From the NCBI GenBank assembly GCA_964520885.1, contig CAZFQD010000010.1, positions 1-31,400 on the forward strand: a stretch of DNA of 31,400 bases. Reading direction: 5' to 3'. The translations under genes were made by a program, and so were the position numbers. Shown here piece after piece: positions 23,999 through 31,270 of this stretch; position 1 is the first letter of the stretch; each line of letters begins with the position of its first letter. The notes below the pieces were generated by a model that saw nothing but the letters and a program-made list of their open reading frames with translations, was not told the origin of the DNA and did not search any database. The DNA comes from CAZFQD01 sp964520885 (GTDB lineage: Bacteria; Bacillota; Clostridia; Oscillospirales; SIG519).

Positions 23999-24586
23999 TT
24001 GTCTGAACAGCAACTTATAAAAAAAGCTAAGAATGGTGATAATGATGCTTTTAGTGAAATTATGTCTATTTACCAAAAGCGTATTTATAACTATGCTTTA
24101 AAGACAGTGGGTAATTCAGATGATGCTTTGGATATAAGCCAAGAAATATTTTTGCGTCTTTATTCTGCAATAAAAAACTTCAGAGAGCAAAGTGCATTTT
24201 CAACCTATTTATTTAGAATTATGGCAAATTGCTGTAATGATTTTCTAAAATCAAAAAGAAAAACTTCAACAATTCCAATTTATAACGAGGATGAAGAAGG
24301 AAATATAACAGAACTAAATATTAAAGATGAAAAAAATAATCCGGAAACTGAATACCAAAGCAAAGAGCTTAAAACTCTCATTAATGAAGCGATAAATTAT
24401 ATTGATGAAGATTTTAAGCGAATTTTTATTTTAAAACACATTAATAATTTAAGTTATGAGGAAATTGCGGAAATTTTACATATTGAAATTGGAACGGTAA
24501 AATCAAGGCTTTACAGAGCAAGAGAAAAAATAAAAGGCTATATAATAAAAAATGGGAACAATTATAGTTATTTTAAGTCTAAATAA
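23999..24586 (+). CDS. ECF RNA polymerase sigma factor
   Basis: A 195-aa sigma-70 family extracytoplasmic-function factor. Region 2 covers about residues 20-90 (NYALKTVGNSDDALDISQEIFLRLY is the core-binding part; FSTYLFRIMANCCNDFLKSK follows). Region 4 is at about 130-180, with YEEIAEILHIEIGTVKSRLYRAREK as its helix-turn-helix. TTG start at 23999 after AGGAGG. The next gene encodes its likely anti-sigma factor. The operon may be self-regulated, but I could not define an ECF promoter. Confidence 0.93.
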   Translation: MSEQQLIKKAKNGDNDAFSEIMSIYQKRIYNYALKTVGNSDDALDISQEIFLRLYSAIKNFREQSAFSTYLFRIMANCCNDFLKSKRKTSTIPIYNEDEEGNITELNIKDEKNNPETEYQSKELKTLINEAINYIDEDFKRIFILKHINNLSYEEIAEILHIEIGTVKSRLYRAREKIKGYIIKNGNNYSYFKSK

Positions 24587-24611
24587 ATATAAATAGGAAA
24601 GGAGAGCAATT

Positions 24612-25364
24612 GTGAATTGTCAAATTTGTTTAGAAAAAATAAATGAATATTTAGATAATGAATTAGATAGTAAGGTAACAAATGAAATTAACTTGCATTT
24701 AGAAAATTGCTCTTCTTGCAAAACAGAGTATGAATTTTTAAAGCAAATAATTGAAAAGGCAAATGAATTAAATGTAGAACCACCAAAAGAATTAAAACAA
24801 AATGTTTTAGAAAAAATAAATGCAAAAGAAAAAACTAAGAAAATATTTTACTTTAGAAGAATTGCGACCTCGTTAGCAACCACAGCCGCAGTTTTAGTAT
24901 TAATTATTTTAGCCAATAATTCTATAAATGTAAATAAACTTAGTTCGCAAATGAATACAGATTTAGTAAAAGAAAACGAAACAAAAGCAGAGATTGTAAT
25001 ACCACCTGAAAATGCAGTTTCCAAAGGTTCTGAAACAAATAGCGAAACATCAAAAACTGCGTCAGCAAATATTTATACTGCTAATGCTATGGATAATTCA
25101 CTATTTCAAGCTCAAGATAGTGCAAAAGCTTATGAATATAAATATTTTGCTACATTTAATGGCAACAGTATAAATAATATTGAAACTATTAAGGAATTAA
25201 TATATATTGGGAAAAATGATAATATATATGAATATAAAACAACACTTTCTATTAAAGAAATTGAGGAAAAGTTAAAGGTTTTTGATATTTTATTAGACAA
25301 TTCTCAAGAAAGTTTATTGATTAATTCATCAAATTATGGTAATATAAAAATTAATATAAGTTAA
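24612..25364 (+). CDS. Membrane anti-sigma factor with zinc-finger (zf-HC2) domain
   Basis: A 250-aa protein from GTG 24612 (GGAGAG upstream). The N-terminal anti-sigma zinc finger has CQIC and HLENCSSC ligands (residues 3-36). One transmembrane helix at about 84-102 (TSLATTAAVLVLIILANN) links it to a Ser/Thr/Asn-rich extracytoplasmic region that presumably senses the signal. It likely binds the sigma factor encoded 25 bp upstream. The C-terminal domain is not recognised. Confidence 0.88.
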   Translation: MNCQICLEKINEYLDNELDSKVTNEINLHLENCSSCKTEYEFLKQIIEKANELNVEPPKELKQNVLEKINAKEKTKKIFYFRRIATSLATTAAVLVLIILANNSINVNKLSSQMNTDLVKENETKAEIVIPPENAVSKGSETNSETSKTASANIYTANAMDNSLFQAQDSAKAYEYKYFATFNGNSINNIETIKELIYIGKNDNIYEYKTTLSIKEIEEKLKVFDILLDNSQESLLINSSNYGNIKINIS

Positions 25365-25407
25365 TACTATTTCGCATTAGAAAAATTAGAAATTGCTTTT
25401 CTAATCA

Positions 25408-25476
25408 CAGCAATAGCTGTTCAGAGCCAAAGGCTCTGGCTCATAGTATTGAACGACATTTTTGTGCCTTTGGCAC
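25408..25476. repeat. Three consecutive small hairpins upstream of the ABC transporter
   Basis: CAGC-AATA-GCTG (25408-25419), CAGAGCC-AAA-GGCTCTG (25422-25438) and GTGCC-TTT-GGCAC (25464-25476). Loops of AAA and TTT flanked by G/C match the other small hairpins in the window. None has a terminator T-run. Confidence 0.6.
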
Positions 25477-25552
25477 TACACCATATTCGTGGCTATTTAA
25501 AAACATTGTAACTATGTTTTTAAATAAAAATTGGTATAAGAGGGTGAAACGG

Positions 25553-26425
25553 TTGACTGATAATATAGTTTATACAAAAAGCCTTACTAAGTATTATGGG
25601 AAAACTTTAGGAATTGAAAATGTTGATTTGGAAATTAAAAAAGGGGAGATTTACGGTTTAGTTGGACCTAATGGGGCGGGTAAATCCACTACAATTAGAT
25701 GCTTAATAGGGTTGATTAAGCCAAGTAGAGGTAAAATCCTTTTGTTTAGACAGGATATTAAAAACAATATTAATCAATTAAAGCATATTATTGGATATGT
25801 TCCTTCAGAAGCAAGTTATTATGAAGATATGACAGTGGCTGGGTTGCTTAATTATTCAGCCTCTTTTTATAATAAAAATTTGAAATCACGAATTTCTTAT
25901 TTAGCAGATGTACTATCAATAAATTTGAATAGAAAATTTGAAAATCTTTCTTTTGGAAATAGAAAAAAGGTGGCTATTGCACAGGCTCTTTTGCATAGTC
26001 CTGAACTATTAATATTAGATGAGCCATTAAGCGGTTTAGACAATTTAATTAAGAAAAATGTATTTGAACTTTTAGATGAGGAAAACAAAAAGGGAGTAAC
26101 TATATTTTTATCTTCTCATATTTTATCAGAAGTTCAAAATTTTTGTCATAGAATTGGTATGATGAAGGATGGCAAAATTATTAAAGAAGCAACCTTTGAC
26201 GAAATTCGTGCCAATGTATGGACTAAATTTACAATCAAAACCAACGAGGAATTAACCTTGCCTTTACAAGGAGTTCGTGATTATATAAAAGAAGAGGATT
26301 GCTATTCCTTTATATATTCGGGTAATATAGACCTTTTGTTAAAAGAGTTAGCAAGACATAATATTTTAACTATAAAGGCAACCGAGCCCCAATTAGAGGA
26401 AATATTTATGCACTATTACTTATAG
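25553..26425 (+). CDS. ABC transporter ATP-binding protein (ABC-2 exporter type)
   Basis: A 290-aa ATPase. Walker A is GPNGAGKST, the Q-loop region is YVPSEASYYEDMT, the signature is LSFGNRKK, Walker B is LLILDEPLSGLD, and the switch His is in FLSSH. A C-terminal extension of about 70 residues is typical of the CcmA/BcrA group. I prefer TTG 25553 (AGAGGGTG 6 nt upstream) to the ATG at 25514. It pairs with the permease gene 50 bp downstream. The substrate is unknown; this group includes peptide-antibiotic resistance exporters. Confidence 0.92.
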   Translation: MTDNIVYTKSLTKYYGKTLGIENVDLEIKKGEIYGLVGPNGAGKSTTIRCLIGLIKPSRGKILLFRQDIKNNINQLKHIIGYVPSEASYYEDMTVAGLLNYSASFYNKNLKSRISYLADVLSINLNRKFENLSFGNRKKVAIAQALLHSPELLILDEPLSGLDNLIKKNVFELLDEENKKGVTIFLSSHILSEVQNFCHRIGMMKDGKIIKEATFDEIRANVWTKFTIKTNEELTLPLQGVRDYIKEEDCYSFIYSGNIDLLLKELARHNILTIKATEPQLEEIFMHYYL

Positions 26426-26455
26426 TTATTAGGAGTTAGTATTTAGGATTTTGGA
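26421..26455. repeat. Degenerate heptad repeat (consensus NTTAGGA) at the ABC ATPase stop
   Basis: About five units in 7-bp phase: TATAGTT, ATTAGGA, GTTAGTA, TTTAGGA, TTTTGGA. The first contains the TAG stop of the ATPase gene. Confidence 0.55.
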
Positions 26456-26475
26456 GATAAGAAAGGGTGATATAT

Positions 26476-27261
26476 ATGAATATTTATGTTAGAGAAATGA
26501 AAAATTACCTAATTAGTTTTCTAATTTGGTTTTCTATTAGTGCTTTAATGACTGAATATATAGTTTATATGTTTCCGTCATTCAAAAATGATATTATTCA
26601 AATATTAAATTTAAAATTCCCTGAGGCTATGCAAAAAGCTTTTGGGTTAAATACTCTTAATTTCTCGGATGCACTTAGTTTTTTTGGCATAATAGTTCCA
26701 TATATTATATTAATCGGTGGTATTTTTGTTGGAATTTTATTTGGTTCAATAGTATCTAATGAAGAAAATGATGGCACAATAGAATTTTTATTATCAAAAC
26801 CAATATCAAGAATGAACATTGCTTTATCTAAGTTATCTGCTGCTTTTACTTATCTTATTTTATTTGTTGTTTTCGTTTTTTTAACCGCTTATATATGCTT
26901 GAAATCTATAAATGTAAATTTTTCGGTAGGAAAGTTATTTGAATTTGCATTAGGTGTATTTTTGGCTTTGCTTGTCTTTGCATTTATTTGTTTTTTAATT
27001 TCAATGTTTGTTTATAGGTCAAGAACCATAATTCCTATTGCAGTAGTAATAGTTTCAGGCACATTTATTTTAAAAGCAATTTCAGAAATTAACGAAAAAA
27101 GCGGTTTTATAAAATATCTTTCGCCCTTTCACTACTTTGATGCATCGGCAATATTAAAACAGGGTTTATCCCCTGTTTCAATTTCAATTTCAATTATAGT
27201 AATTGTGGGTTGCTTTATTGCAGGGCTATTAGTATATGAAAATAAAGATTTTAAAGCATAG
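26476..27261 (+). CDS. ABC-2 type transporter permease
   Basis: A 261-aa membrane protein with six helices in ABC-2 layout: helix 1 at about 11-32, helix 2 at 72-93 (IVPYIILIGGIFVGILFG), helices 3-5 between 115 and 210, and the last at about 235-255. A charged stretch after helix 2 (SNEENDGTIEFLLSKPISR) is a family hallmark. ATG 26476 follows AAGGG; an upstream in-frame GTG at 26467 lies in that site. It works with the ATPase encoded upstream. Confidence 0.9.
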   Translation: MNIYVREMKNYLISFLIWFSISALMTEYIVYMFPSFKNDIIQILNLKFPEAMQKAFGLNTLNFSDALSFFGIIVPYIILIGGIFVGILFGSIVSNEENDGTIEFLLSKPISRMNIALSKLSAAFTYLILFVVFVFLTAYICLKSINVNFSVGKLFEFALGVFLALLVFAFICFLISMFVYRSRTIIPIAVVIVSGTFILKAISEINEKSGFIKYLSPFHYFDASAILKQGLSPVSISISIIVIVGCFIAGLLVYENKDFKA

Positions 27262-27296
27262 TCTTGAAATAAGAATTGAAAAACAGGAGATTAATT

Positions 27297-28085
27297 ATGT
27301 ATGAACATCATAAACAGTCCATTGAAAATTTGCTAATTTATTTTAAAGATGATAATGATGTGATTGCTATTGTTTTAGGAGGTTCAATTGCAAAATGTTG
27401 CGAAAGACCTGATTCTGATATTGATACAATTATTGTTGTTACTGAAAACAAGTACATAGAACTTGAAAAGTCTAACAAGTTAGTAGAATGCATTTTCGGT
27501 TATTGCACCTATGAAAATGGATATTTTGATGTCAAATACTGCACAGAAAATTACTTAAAAACACTTGCCAAACAAGGTAGCGAACCTTCTCGGAATGCTT
27601 TTGCATCATCAAAATGTTTATTTGCTAAAAACACTGAAATAGATGATTTGATTAAGCAAATACCGGTTTTTCAAAAACAAGAAAAAGAAGATAAATTATT
27701 ATCTTTTTACAGTGCTTTTAATCTTAGTTACGGTTATTTTTGGAGTGTGTCCAAAGATAATATTTACTTAAAACTTAAAGCCGCCACTGATATTGTTTTG
27801 TTTGGATTAAGATTGCTTTTGGAAGAAAACGAGGTTTTGTTTCCTTGTCATAAATCTTTATTTCAAACCATATCCAATTTAGAGGACAAACCAAAGGATA
27901 TCATTGAAAAAGCAACTTTATTTTTATCAACACTTACCGATAATACAAAAAATGATTTTGTAAATTCAATTGTTGAATTTATTGATTATTACCCACCAAC
28001 AGACTTTTCTAAGGTTTTAACCAGATATGTTGATGATAATGAATTGTGGTGGTATAAAGACAGACCTGTTATTGCTGAATGGTAA
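27297..28085 (+). CDS. Nucleotidyltransferase-domain protein
   Basis: A 262-aa protein with the Pol-beta-like nucleotidyltransferase signature GGS (about residue 29) and DSDID, supplying the metal-binding Asp pair. The C-terminal part is helical. Enzymes of this shape transfer nucleotides to antibiotics, proteins or RNA; nothing here fixes the substrate. ATG 27297 has CAGGAGA upstream. It follows the ABC permease by 35 bp and may be in the same operon, ending in the terminator at 28157. A link to export or resistance is only suggested by context. Confidence 0.8.
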   Translation: MYEHHKQSIENLLIYFKDDNDVIAIVLGGSIAKCCERPDSDIDTIIVVTENKYIELEKSNKLVECIFGYCTYENGYFDVKYCTENYLKTLAKQGSEPSRNAFASSKCLFAKNTEIDDLIKQIPVFQKQEKEDKLLSFYSAFNLSYGYFWSVSKDNIYLKLKAATDIVLFGLRLLLEENEVLFPCHKSLFQTISNLEDKPKDIIEKATLFLSTLTDNTKNDFVNSIVEFIDYYPPTDFSKVLTRYVDDNELWWYKDRPVIAEW

Positions 28086-28150
28086 AACATTGTCTATTGA
28101 GAATAATATAAATATTATTATTAAAGAATTTAAATAAATATAATGAACAA

Positions 28151-28807
28151 TTATTCAAAAAACAGTTGTGAAATATAACTGTTTTTTGTTGTTTTAAGTT
28201 CATTTAAAAAAGGCTCAAAAAGTTCTAATAATTTTAACTCTTTTTCACTAATTTTGTTATAACTTTTCCACCGTTCCAAATGCTTTAATCTGCCATTGGC
28301 GGCTGAACTTGTAATACCACATAGATACTCAATTTGCTGAATATTATTAATGTTTATATTATATAATATAATAGGACTTGCTAAAAGTTGGCTTGCAAAA
28401 TAATCTGCTTCCAATTCCATTATTTCATCTTCAAATAAAATTAAATTTTCATTTGATGGGCCATTTAATTCGTGAAAATGATTTAGCGCAATATGTCCAA
28501 TTTCGTGAGCAATTGTCCAATTTATTCTTTCCTTTGGTTTAATAAAATTATCGTAAACGATTATGTATTTTTCTTGAGATTTGTTATAAAAAGTAATTGC
28601 ATCGCTATTATAAAAACTGCATTGTCGCAATACTGTTTCCCCAATATTAAGTTTATTGGCAAGTTTTTTTATGGTTATAACTTGCCAATTATTTTTTCTT
28701 GCAATTTCCTTAGATTTTATTGGATAGTGAGTAATGTTACAAGATAGCATAAAGTTAATTGCAGTATCTTTAATGAACTTATATCGTGGTTTTATGTCAA
28801 ACACCAC
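28151..28807 (-). CDS. ImmA/IrrE-family metallopeptidase
   Basis: A 218-aa zinc peptidase. HEIGHIALNH is the metal-binding motif at about residues 100-110, and a downstream Glu in ELEADYFASQLL is the usual third ligand. Such proteins typically cleave an XRE-type repressor encoded next to them, in mobile elements or stress responses. No XRE gene is adjacent, so this one is an orphan. The GTG start at 28807 has only a weak AAAGAAAAG site and is uncertain. The last codons overlap a terminator hairpin serving the convergent gene. Confidence 0.85.
   Translation of the reverse strand: MVFDIKPRYKFIKDTAINFMLSCNITHYPIKSKEIARKNNWQVITIKKLANKLNIGETVLRQCSFYNSDAITFYNKSQEKYIIVYDNFIKPKERINWTIAHEIGHIALNHFHELNGPSNENLILFEDEIMELEADYFASQLLASPIILYNININNIQQIEYLCGITSSAANGRLKHLERWKSYNKISEKELKLLELFEPFLNELKTTKNSYISQLFFE
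28157..28187 (+). terminator. Intrinsic terminator of the nucleotidyltransferase gene
   Basis: AAAAAACAGTT (28157-28167) pairs with AACTGTTTTTT (28177-28187) around a 9-nt loop, with a T-run on the plus strand. It lies within the 3' end of the convergent ImmA-like coding region. Confidence 0.85.
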
Positions 28808-28838
28808 TTTTCTTTAATTTTTGTCAAAAAAAATAAGA

Positions 28839-28880
28839 GATAAAGGATAAGGGATAAAGGATAAAGGATAAAGGATAAGG
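28839..28880. repeat. Heptad tandem repeat GATAAAG/GATAAGG x6
   Basis: Six consecutive 7-bp units: four GATAAAG and two GATAAGG. They sit just upstream of the ImmA-like start codon, in the gap to the alkyltransferase gene. This is the clearest heptad array in the window. Confidence 0.9.
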
Positions 28881-28933
28881 CACAAGTGCTCTAACTTTTT
28901 GTTTTCAACTTTCAACTTGAATATTTGTCATTT

Positions 28934-28961
28934 CCTAATTCCTAACCCCTAATTCCTAATT
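28934..28961. repeat. Heptad tandem repeat CCTAATT x4 overlapping the alkyltransferase 3' end
   Basis: CCTAATT, CCTAACC, CCTAATT, CCTAATT in phase. On the minus strand these units encode the last residues (ELGIRG) and the TAG stop of the alkyltransferase, so the repeat has become coding sequence. A related 7-bp pattern (TTTTCAA, CTTTCAA) lies just to the left, around 28900-28915. Confidence 0.8.
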
Positions 28962-29426
28962 CCTCCGCGTTGTTCCAAAGGTATTTATTTAATGCAACTT
29001 TATTATTAATATCAACCTCAATGCCTTCATCTTCCAATAATTGCTTTTGTGCATCTATTCCGCCAAAAGAGAATTTATNNNNNNNNNNNNNNNNNNNNNN
29101 NNNNNNNNNNNNNNNNNNNNNNNNNNNNNNNNNNNNNNNNNNNNNNNNNNNNNNNNNNNNNNNNNNNNNNNNNNNNNNCCTTCATCTTCCAATAATTGCT
29201 TTTGTGCATCTATTCCGCCAAAAGAGAATTTATTAGCTAAATATCCAAAGCGATTAACAACTCTGTGGCATGGAATAACAATTGGCAATGGGTTGTCGTG
29301 TAGTGCATAGCCAACAGCTCGGGCGGCTTTTGGGCTACCCAAAATATGAGCGATTTGCCCATAAGTTGCTACTTTGCCTTTTGGTATTTTCTTAACAACC
29401 TCATATACTTTATCATAAAAACTCAT
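28942..29426 (-). CDS. Methylated-DNA--protein-cysteine methyltransferase-like protein (interrupted by assembly gap)
   Basis: A short DNA-alkyltransferase C-terminal domain protein. FYDKVYEVVKKIPKGKVATYGQIA and GSPKAARAVGYALHDNP lead to the active-site IPCHRVV, with the acceptor Cys present, then FSFGGIDAQKQLLEDE. A run of 100 N interrupts it, but the 55 bp before and after the run are identical. Merging them keeps the frame and gives 109 aa, ending in VALNKYLWNN plus heptad-encoded residues. The single-domain size resembles Ogt-/ATL-like proteins; the Cys suggests real repair activity. ATG 29426 is likely; a TTG at 29465 is in frame. Confidence 0.85.
29079..29178. other. Assembly gap of 100 N with 55-bp identical flanks
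   Basis: The N run is exactly 100 long. Sequence 29024-29078 is identical to 29179-29233 (55 bp). This is what a scaffolder produces when two contigs that overlap by one k-mer are joined without merging. The real sequence is probably continuous, with 155 bp too many here. Confidence 0.93.
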
Positions 29427-29500
29427 ATCATTCAAACTTTCTTTTTTATTATTAGTATAATCCAAAAGTTTAAGACAGTATAGTAAATTATAGGTTTTTT

Positions 29501-29539
29501 ATAAAAAAAGATTGTTCGTTTAAATTTTAGAACAATCTT
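29501..29539 (-). terminator. Intrinsic terminator of spoVT
   Basis: AAGATTGTTC (29508-29517) and GAACAATCTT (29530-29539) form a 10-bp stem with a 12-nt loop, followed by a T-run when read leftward from spoVT. Confidence 0.9.
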
Positions 29540-29548
29540 GATTTATTT

Positions 29549-30094
29549 TTAAGTTTCTAATTGTTTCCCTAATAATTGAGCAGAAGTTTGAACTAATTTA
29601 ACATCGCTATCAGATGATACTGCTCCATTATCAGGCATAATTAAGGCAATTGAGCCAATAATATCGCCTTCTGTAATAATTGGCACTACAACTGAAGCGT
29701 TATATTTTTCAGTTGCTTCACAAACCGACATTTTTTTTGCCTCTCCTGCTCTATAAATATATACCTGCCTAGATTCCATCAGTTTTTCAATATCCATACT
29801 AATTCGTTTTTCATATAAATCTTTTTTTTGCACCCCGGCTGTAGCTATTATGTTGTCCTTATCAGTAATTATTACTCCGAGCATACAGTTTTTTGAAATT
29901 GTTTCAGCAAACATTGTGGAAAATGCAGATAGTTCTCCTATAGGTGAATATTTTTTGAATATTACTTCACCTTCTTTATCGGTATATATTTCAAGTGGGT
30001 CCCCTTCACGAATTCGCAAAGTTCTGCGAATTTCCTTAGGTATTACCACTCTTCCTAAGTCGTCAATTCGTCTTACTATTCCAGTCGCTTTCAT
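29549..30094 (-). CDS. spoVT: Stage V sporulation protein T (forespore regulator)
   Basis: A 181-aa transcription factor. The N-terminal AbrB-type swapped-hairpin DNA-binding domain (MKATGIVRRIDDLGRVVIPK, residues 1-50) is followed by a GAF-like domain (about 60-178; GVIITDKDNIIATAG and VVVPIITEGDIIGSIAL). It modulates sigma-G genes late in the forespore. ATG 30094 is chosen: GGGGAGGA lies upstream and the family sequence begins there, although the frame is open to 30127. A sigma-G-like promoter and a terminator frame it as a single-gene unit. Confidence 0.96.
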   Translation of the reverse strand: MKATGIVRRIDDLGRVVIPKEIRRTLRIREGDPLEIYTDKEGEVIFKKYSPIGELSAFSTMFAETISKNCMLGVIITDKDNIIATAGVQKKDLYEKRISMDIEKLMESRQVYIYRAGEAKKMSVCEATEKYNASVVVPIITEGDIIGSIALIMPDNGAVSSDSDVKLVQTSAQLLGKQLET

Positions 30095-30130
30095 ATAAAA
30101 AAATCCTCCCCTTTGATTTGTTTTCAATGA

Positions 30131-30160
30131 TAGTATTTTTCAAAAAGGAAGGATTATTCA
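30131..30160 (-). promoter_or_regulatory. Predicted sigma-G promoter of spoVT
   Basis: On the minus strand -35 TGAATA (30155-30160), 17-bp spacer, -10 AATACTA (30131-30137); the start site is near 30124. Both boxes and the spacing are identical to those before spoVAC (13917-13946). In Bacillus both genes belong to the sigma-G regulon. Confidence 0.7.
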
Positions 30161-30190
30161 TTATTATATATATTTGTTAATAAATTTTTC

Positions 30191-31174
30191 TTATTTTTTA
30201 AAATATTCGTATGCTTCACTTACTGTTAAAATTTTAATATCTCGGACTTTAATATAATCTATTAATTGCCTTAAATAATTTTGTTGAGTTTTAGTAAAAT
30301 TTTGGTCATTTGCTCGCAAGGTAAAAATAAGCCAATTATCACTTGCATAAGCAATGTCAACCCTGCTTTGATAGTATTCAAGTAGGGAAGTGTCCTTAAA
30401 AATATCATTTGTTTGGTCAAAAGGGTCAAAATTTGCACCCATTGCAACTCTTTTTAATGAATAAGGGTCAATAGGTATTGAATTATCATTAGCCCCATTT
30501 ATAAAAGCAAAATCATAATACTTTTTTGCAACTAATTTTGACAATGCATTGAGTTCTCCTGAAGGATAAACTAAAGCCTTGCATTTATAACCTGCTTTTT
30601 CAATCCATTCCTTGCTTTCTCTAAATTCCTTTTCCATATTCTCTTTTGTTAAAGTATACAACTTTGGATTTGTCAGAGTATGAGATACAAATTCATAGCC
30701 TAATTGATTGGCAATAGCCATATTTTCAGGAGTAATTTTTCCAATAGAAAGGTTAGTAATTATTGAAATGGTATAAGGAACTTGTTTTTCTTCAAATATT
30801 GGACTTAACTTATTAAATGCTGAGTTGCTTCCGTCATCATCAATAAAACTAACTATACATTGTCTTTTTAAAGGAGTATTGTCATTTATACTTGTAGAAT
30901 TAGAACTTATGTTTTGACTAAAAACTCTTTTGCTTGAAACTGGGCTACTTTCATTTGTGTTTTCATTATTTAATTCTTTTTTGATACCATTATTTGTTTC
31001 AAAAATAACTATAATTCCAATTCCAACCAAAACAGTGGCTAAAACAATTCCAATTGCAAGAAAAATATTAAAATTATTCTTAAATATTCTAATAAATTTA
31101 TTTTTTTTCTTTCTAACGCGTTTTCTTACACCTTTTCCACTTTGATTTACGTCATTGTTTTTATTATCAGGCAT
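30191..31174 (-). CDS. Membrane-anchored polysaccharide deacetylase-like protein (atypical active site)
   Basis: A 327-aa protein. A very basic cytoplasmic N-terminus (KGVRKRVRKKKNKF) precedes one transmembrane helix at about residues 36-58, then a Ser/Asn linker and a NodB-like domain. Motif 1 appears as FIDDDGS. Motif 2, usually H-(S/T)-x-x-H, reads SHTLTN, so the second metal His is replaced by Asn. Motif 3 is LVYPSGELN. It may be inactive or use another metal set. ATG 31174 has GGGGG about 6 nt upstream; an in-frame GTG at 31186 is possible. It is upstream of spoVT but separated by that gene's own promoter. Confidence 0.78.
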   Translation of the reverse strand: MPDNKNNDVNQSGKGVRKRVRKKKNKFIRIFKNNFNIFLAIGIVLATVLVGIGIIVIFETNNGIKKELNNENTNESSPVSSKRVFSQNISSNSTSINDNTPLKRQCIVSFIDDDGSNSAFNKLSPIFEEKQVPYTISIITNLSIGKITPENMAIANQLGYEFVSHTLTNPKLYTLTKENMEKEFRESKEWIEKAGYKCKALVYPSGELNALSKLVAKKYYDFAFINGANDNSIPIDPYSLKRVAMGANFDPFDQTNDIFKDTSLLEYYQSRVDIAYASDNWLIFTLRANDQNFTKTQQNYLRQLIDYIKVRDIKILTVSEAYEYFKK

Positions 31175-31241
31175 ATATACCCCCACTTAATTACAGCAAA
31201 AATAAAAATACAAAAAAATAAATAATATCTTTATAAATGAT

Positions 31242-31270
31242 ATTATAATAAATTTTTAACATAAAAACAA
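31242..31270 (-). promoter_or_regulatory. Predicted promoter of the deacetylase-like gene
   Basis: On the minus strand -35 TTGTTT (31265-31270), 17-bp spacer, -10 TATAAT (31242-31247). From 31271 to the window end only AT-rich sequence without a recognisable feature is seen. Confidence 0.65.

Noticed and set aside
27276..28807. Nucleotidyltransferase plus ImmA peptidase as a toxin-antitoxin pair
   Set aside because: The genes are convergent and separated by a terminator. The nucleotidyltransferase lacks a small HEPN or antitoxin partner next to it.
29024..29233. Genuine 55-bp direct repeat or insertion in the alkyltransferase gene
   Set aside because: The exact 55-bp identity on both sides of exactly 100 N is better explained by an unmerged contig overlap, and merging restores the frame.
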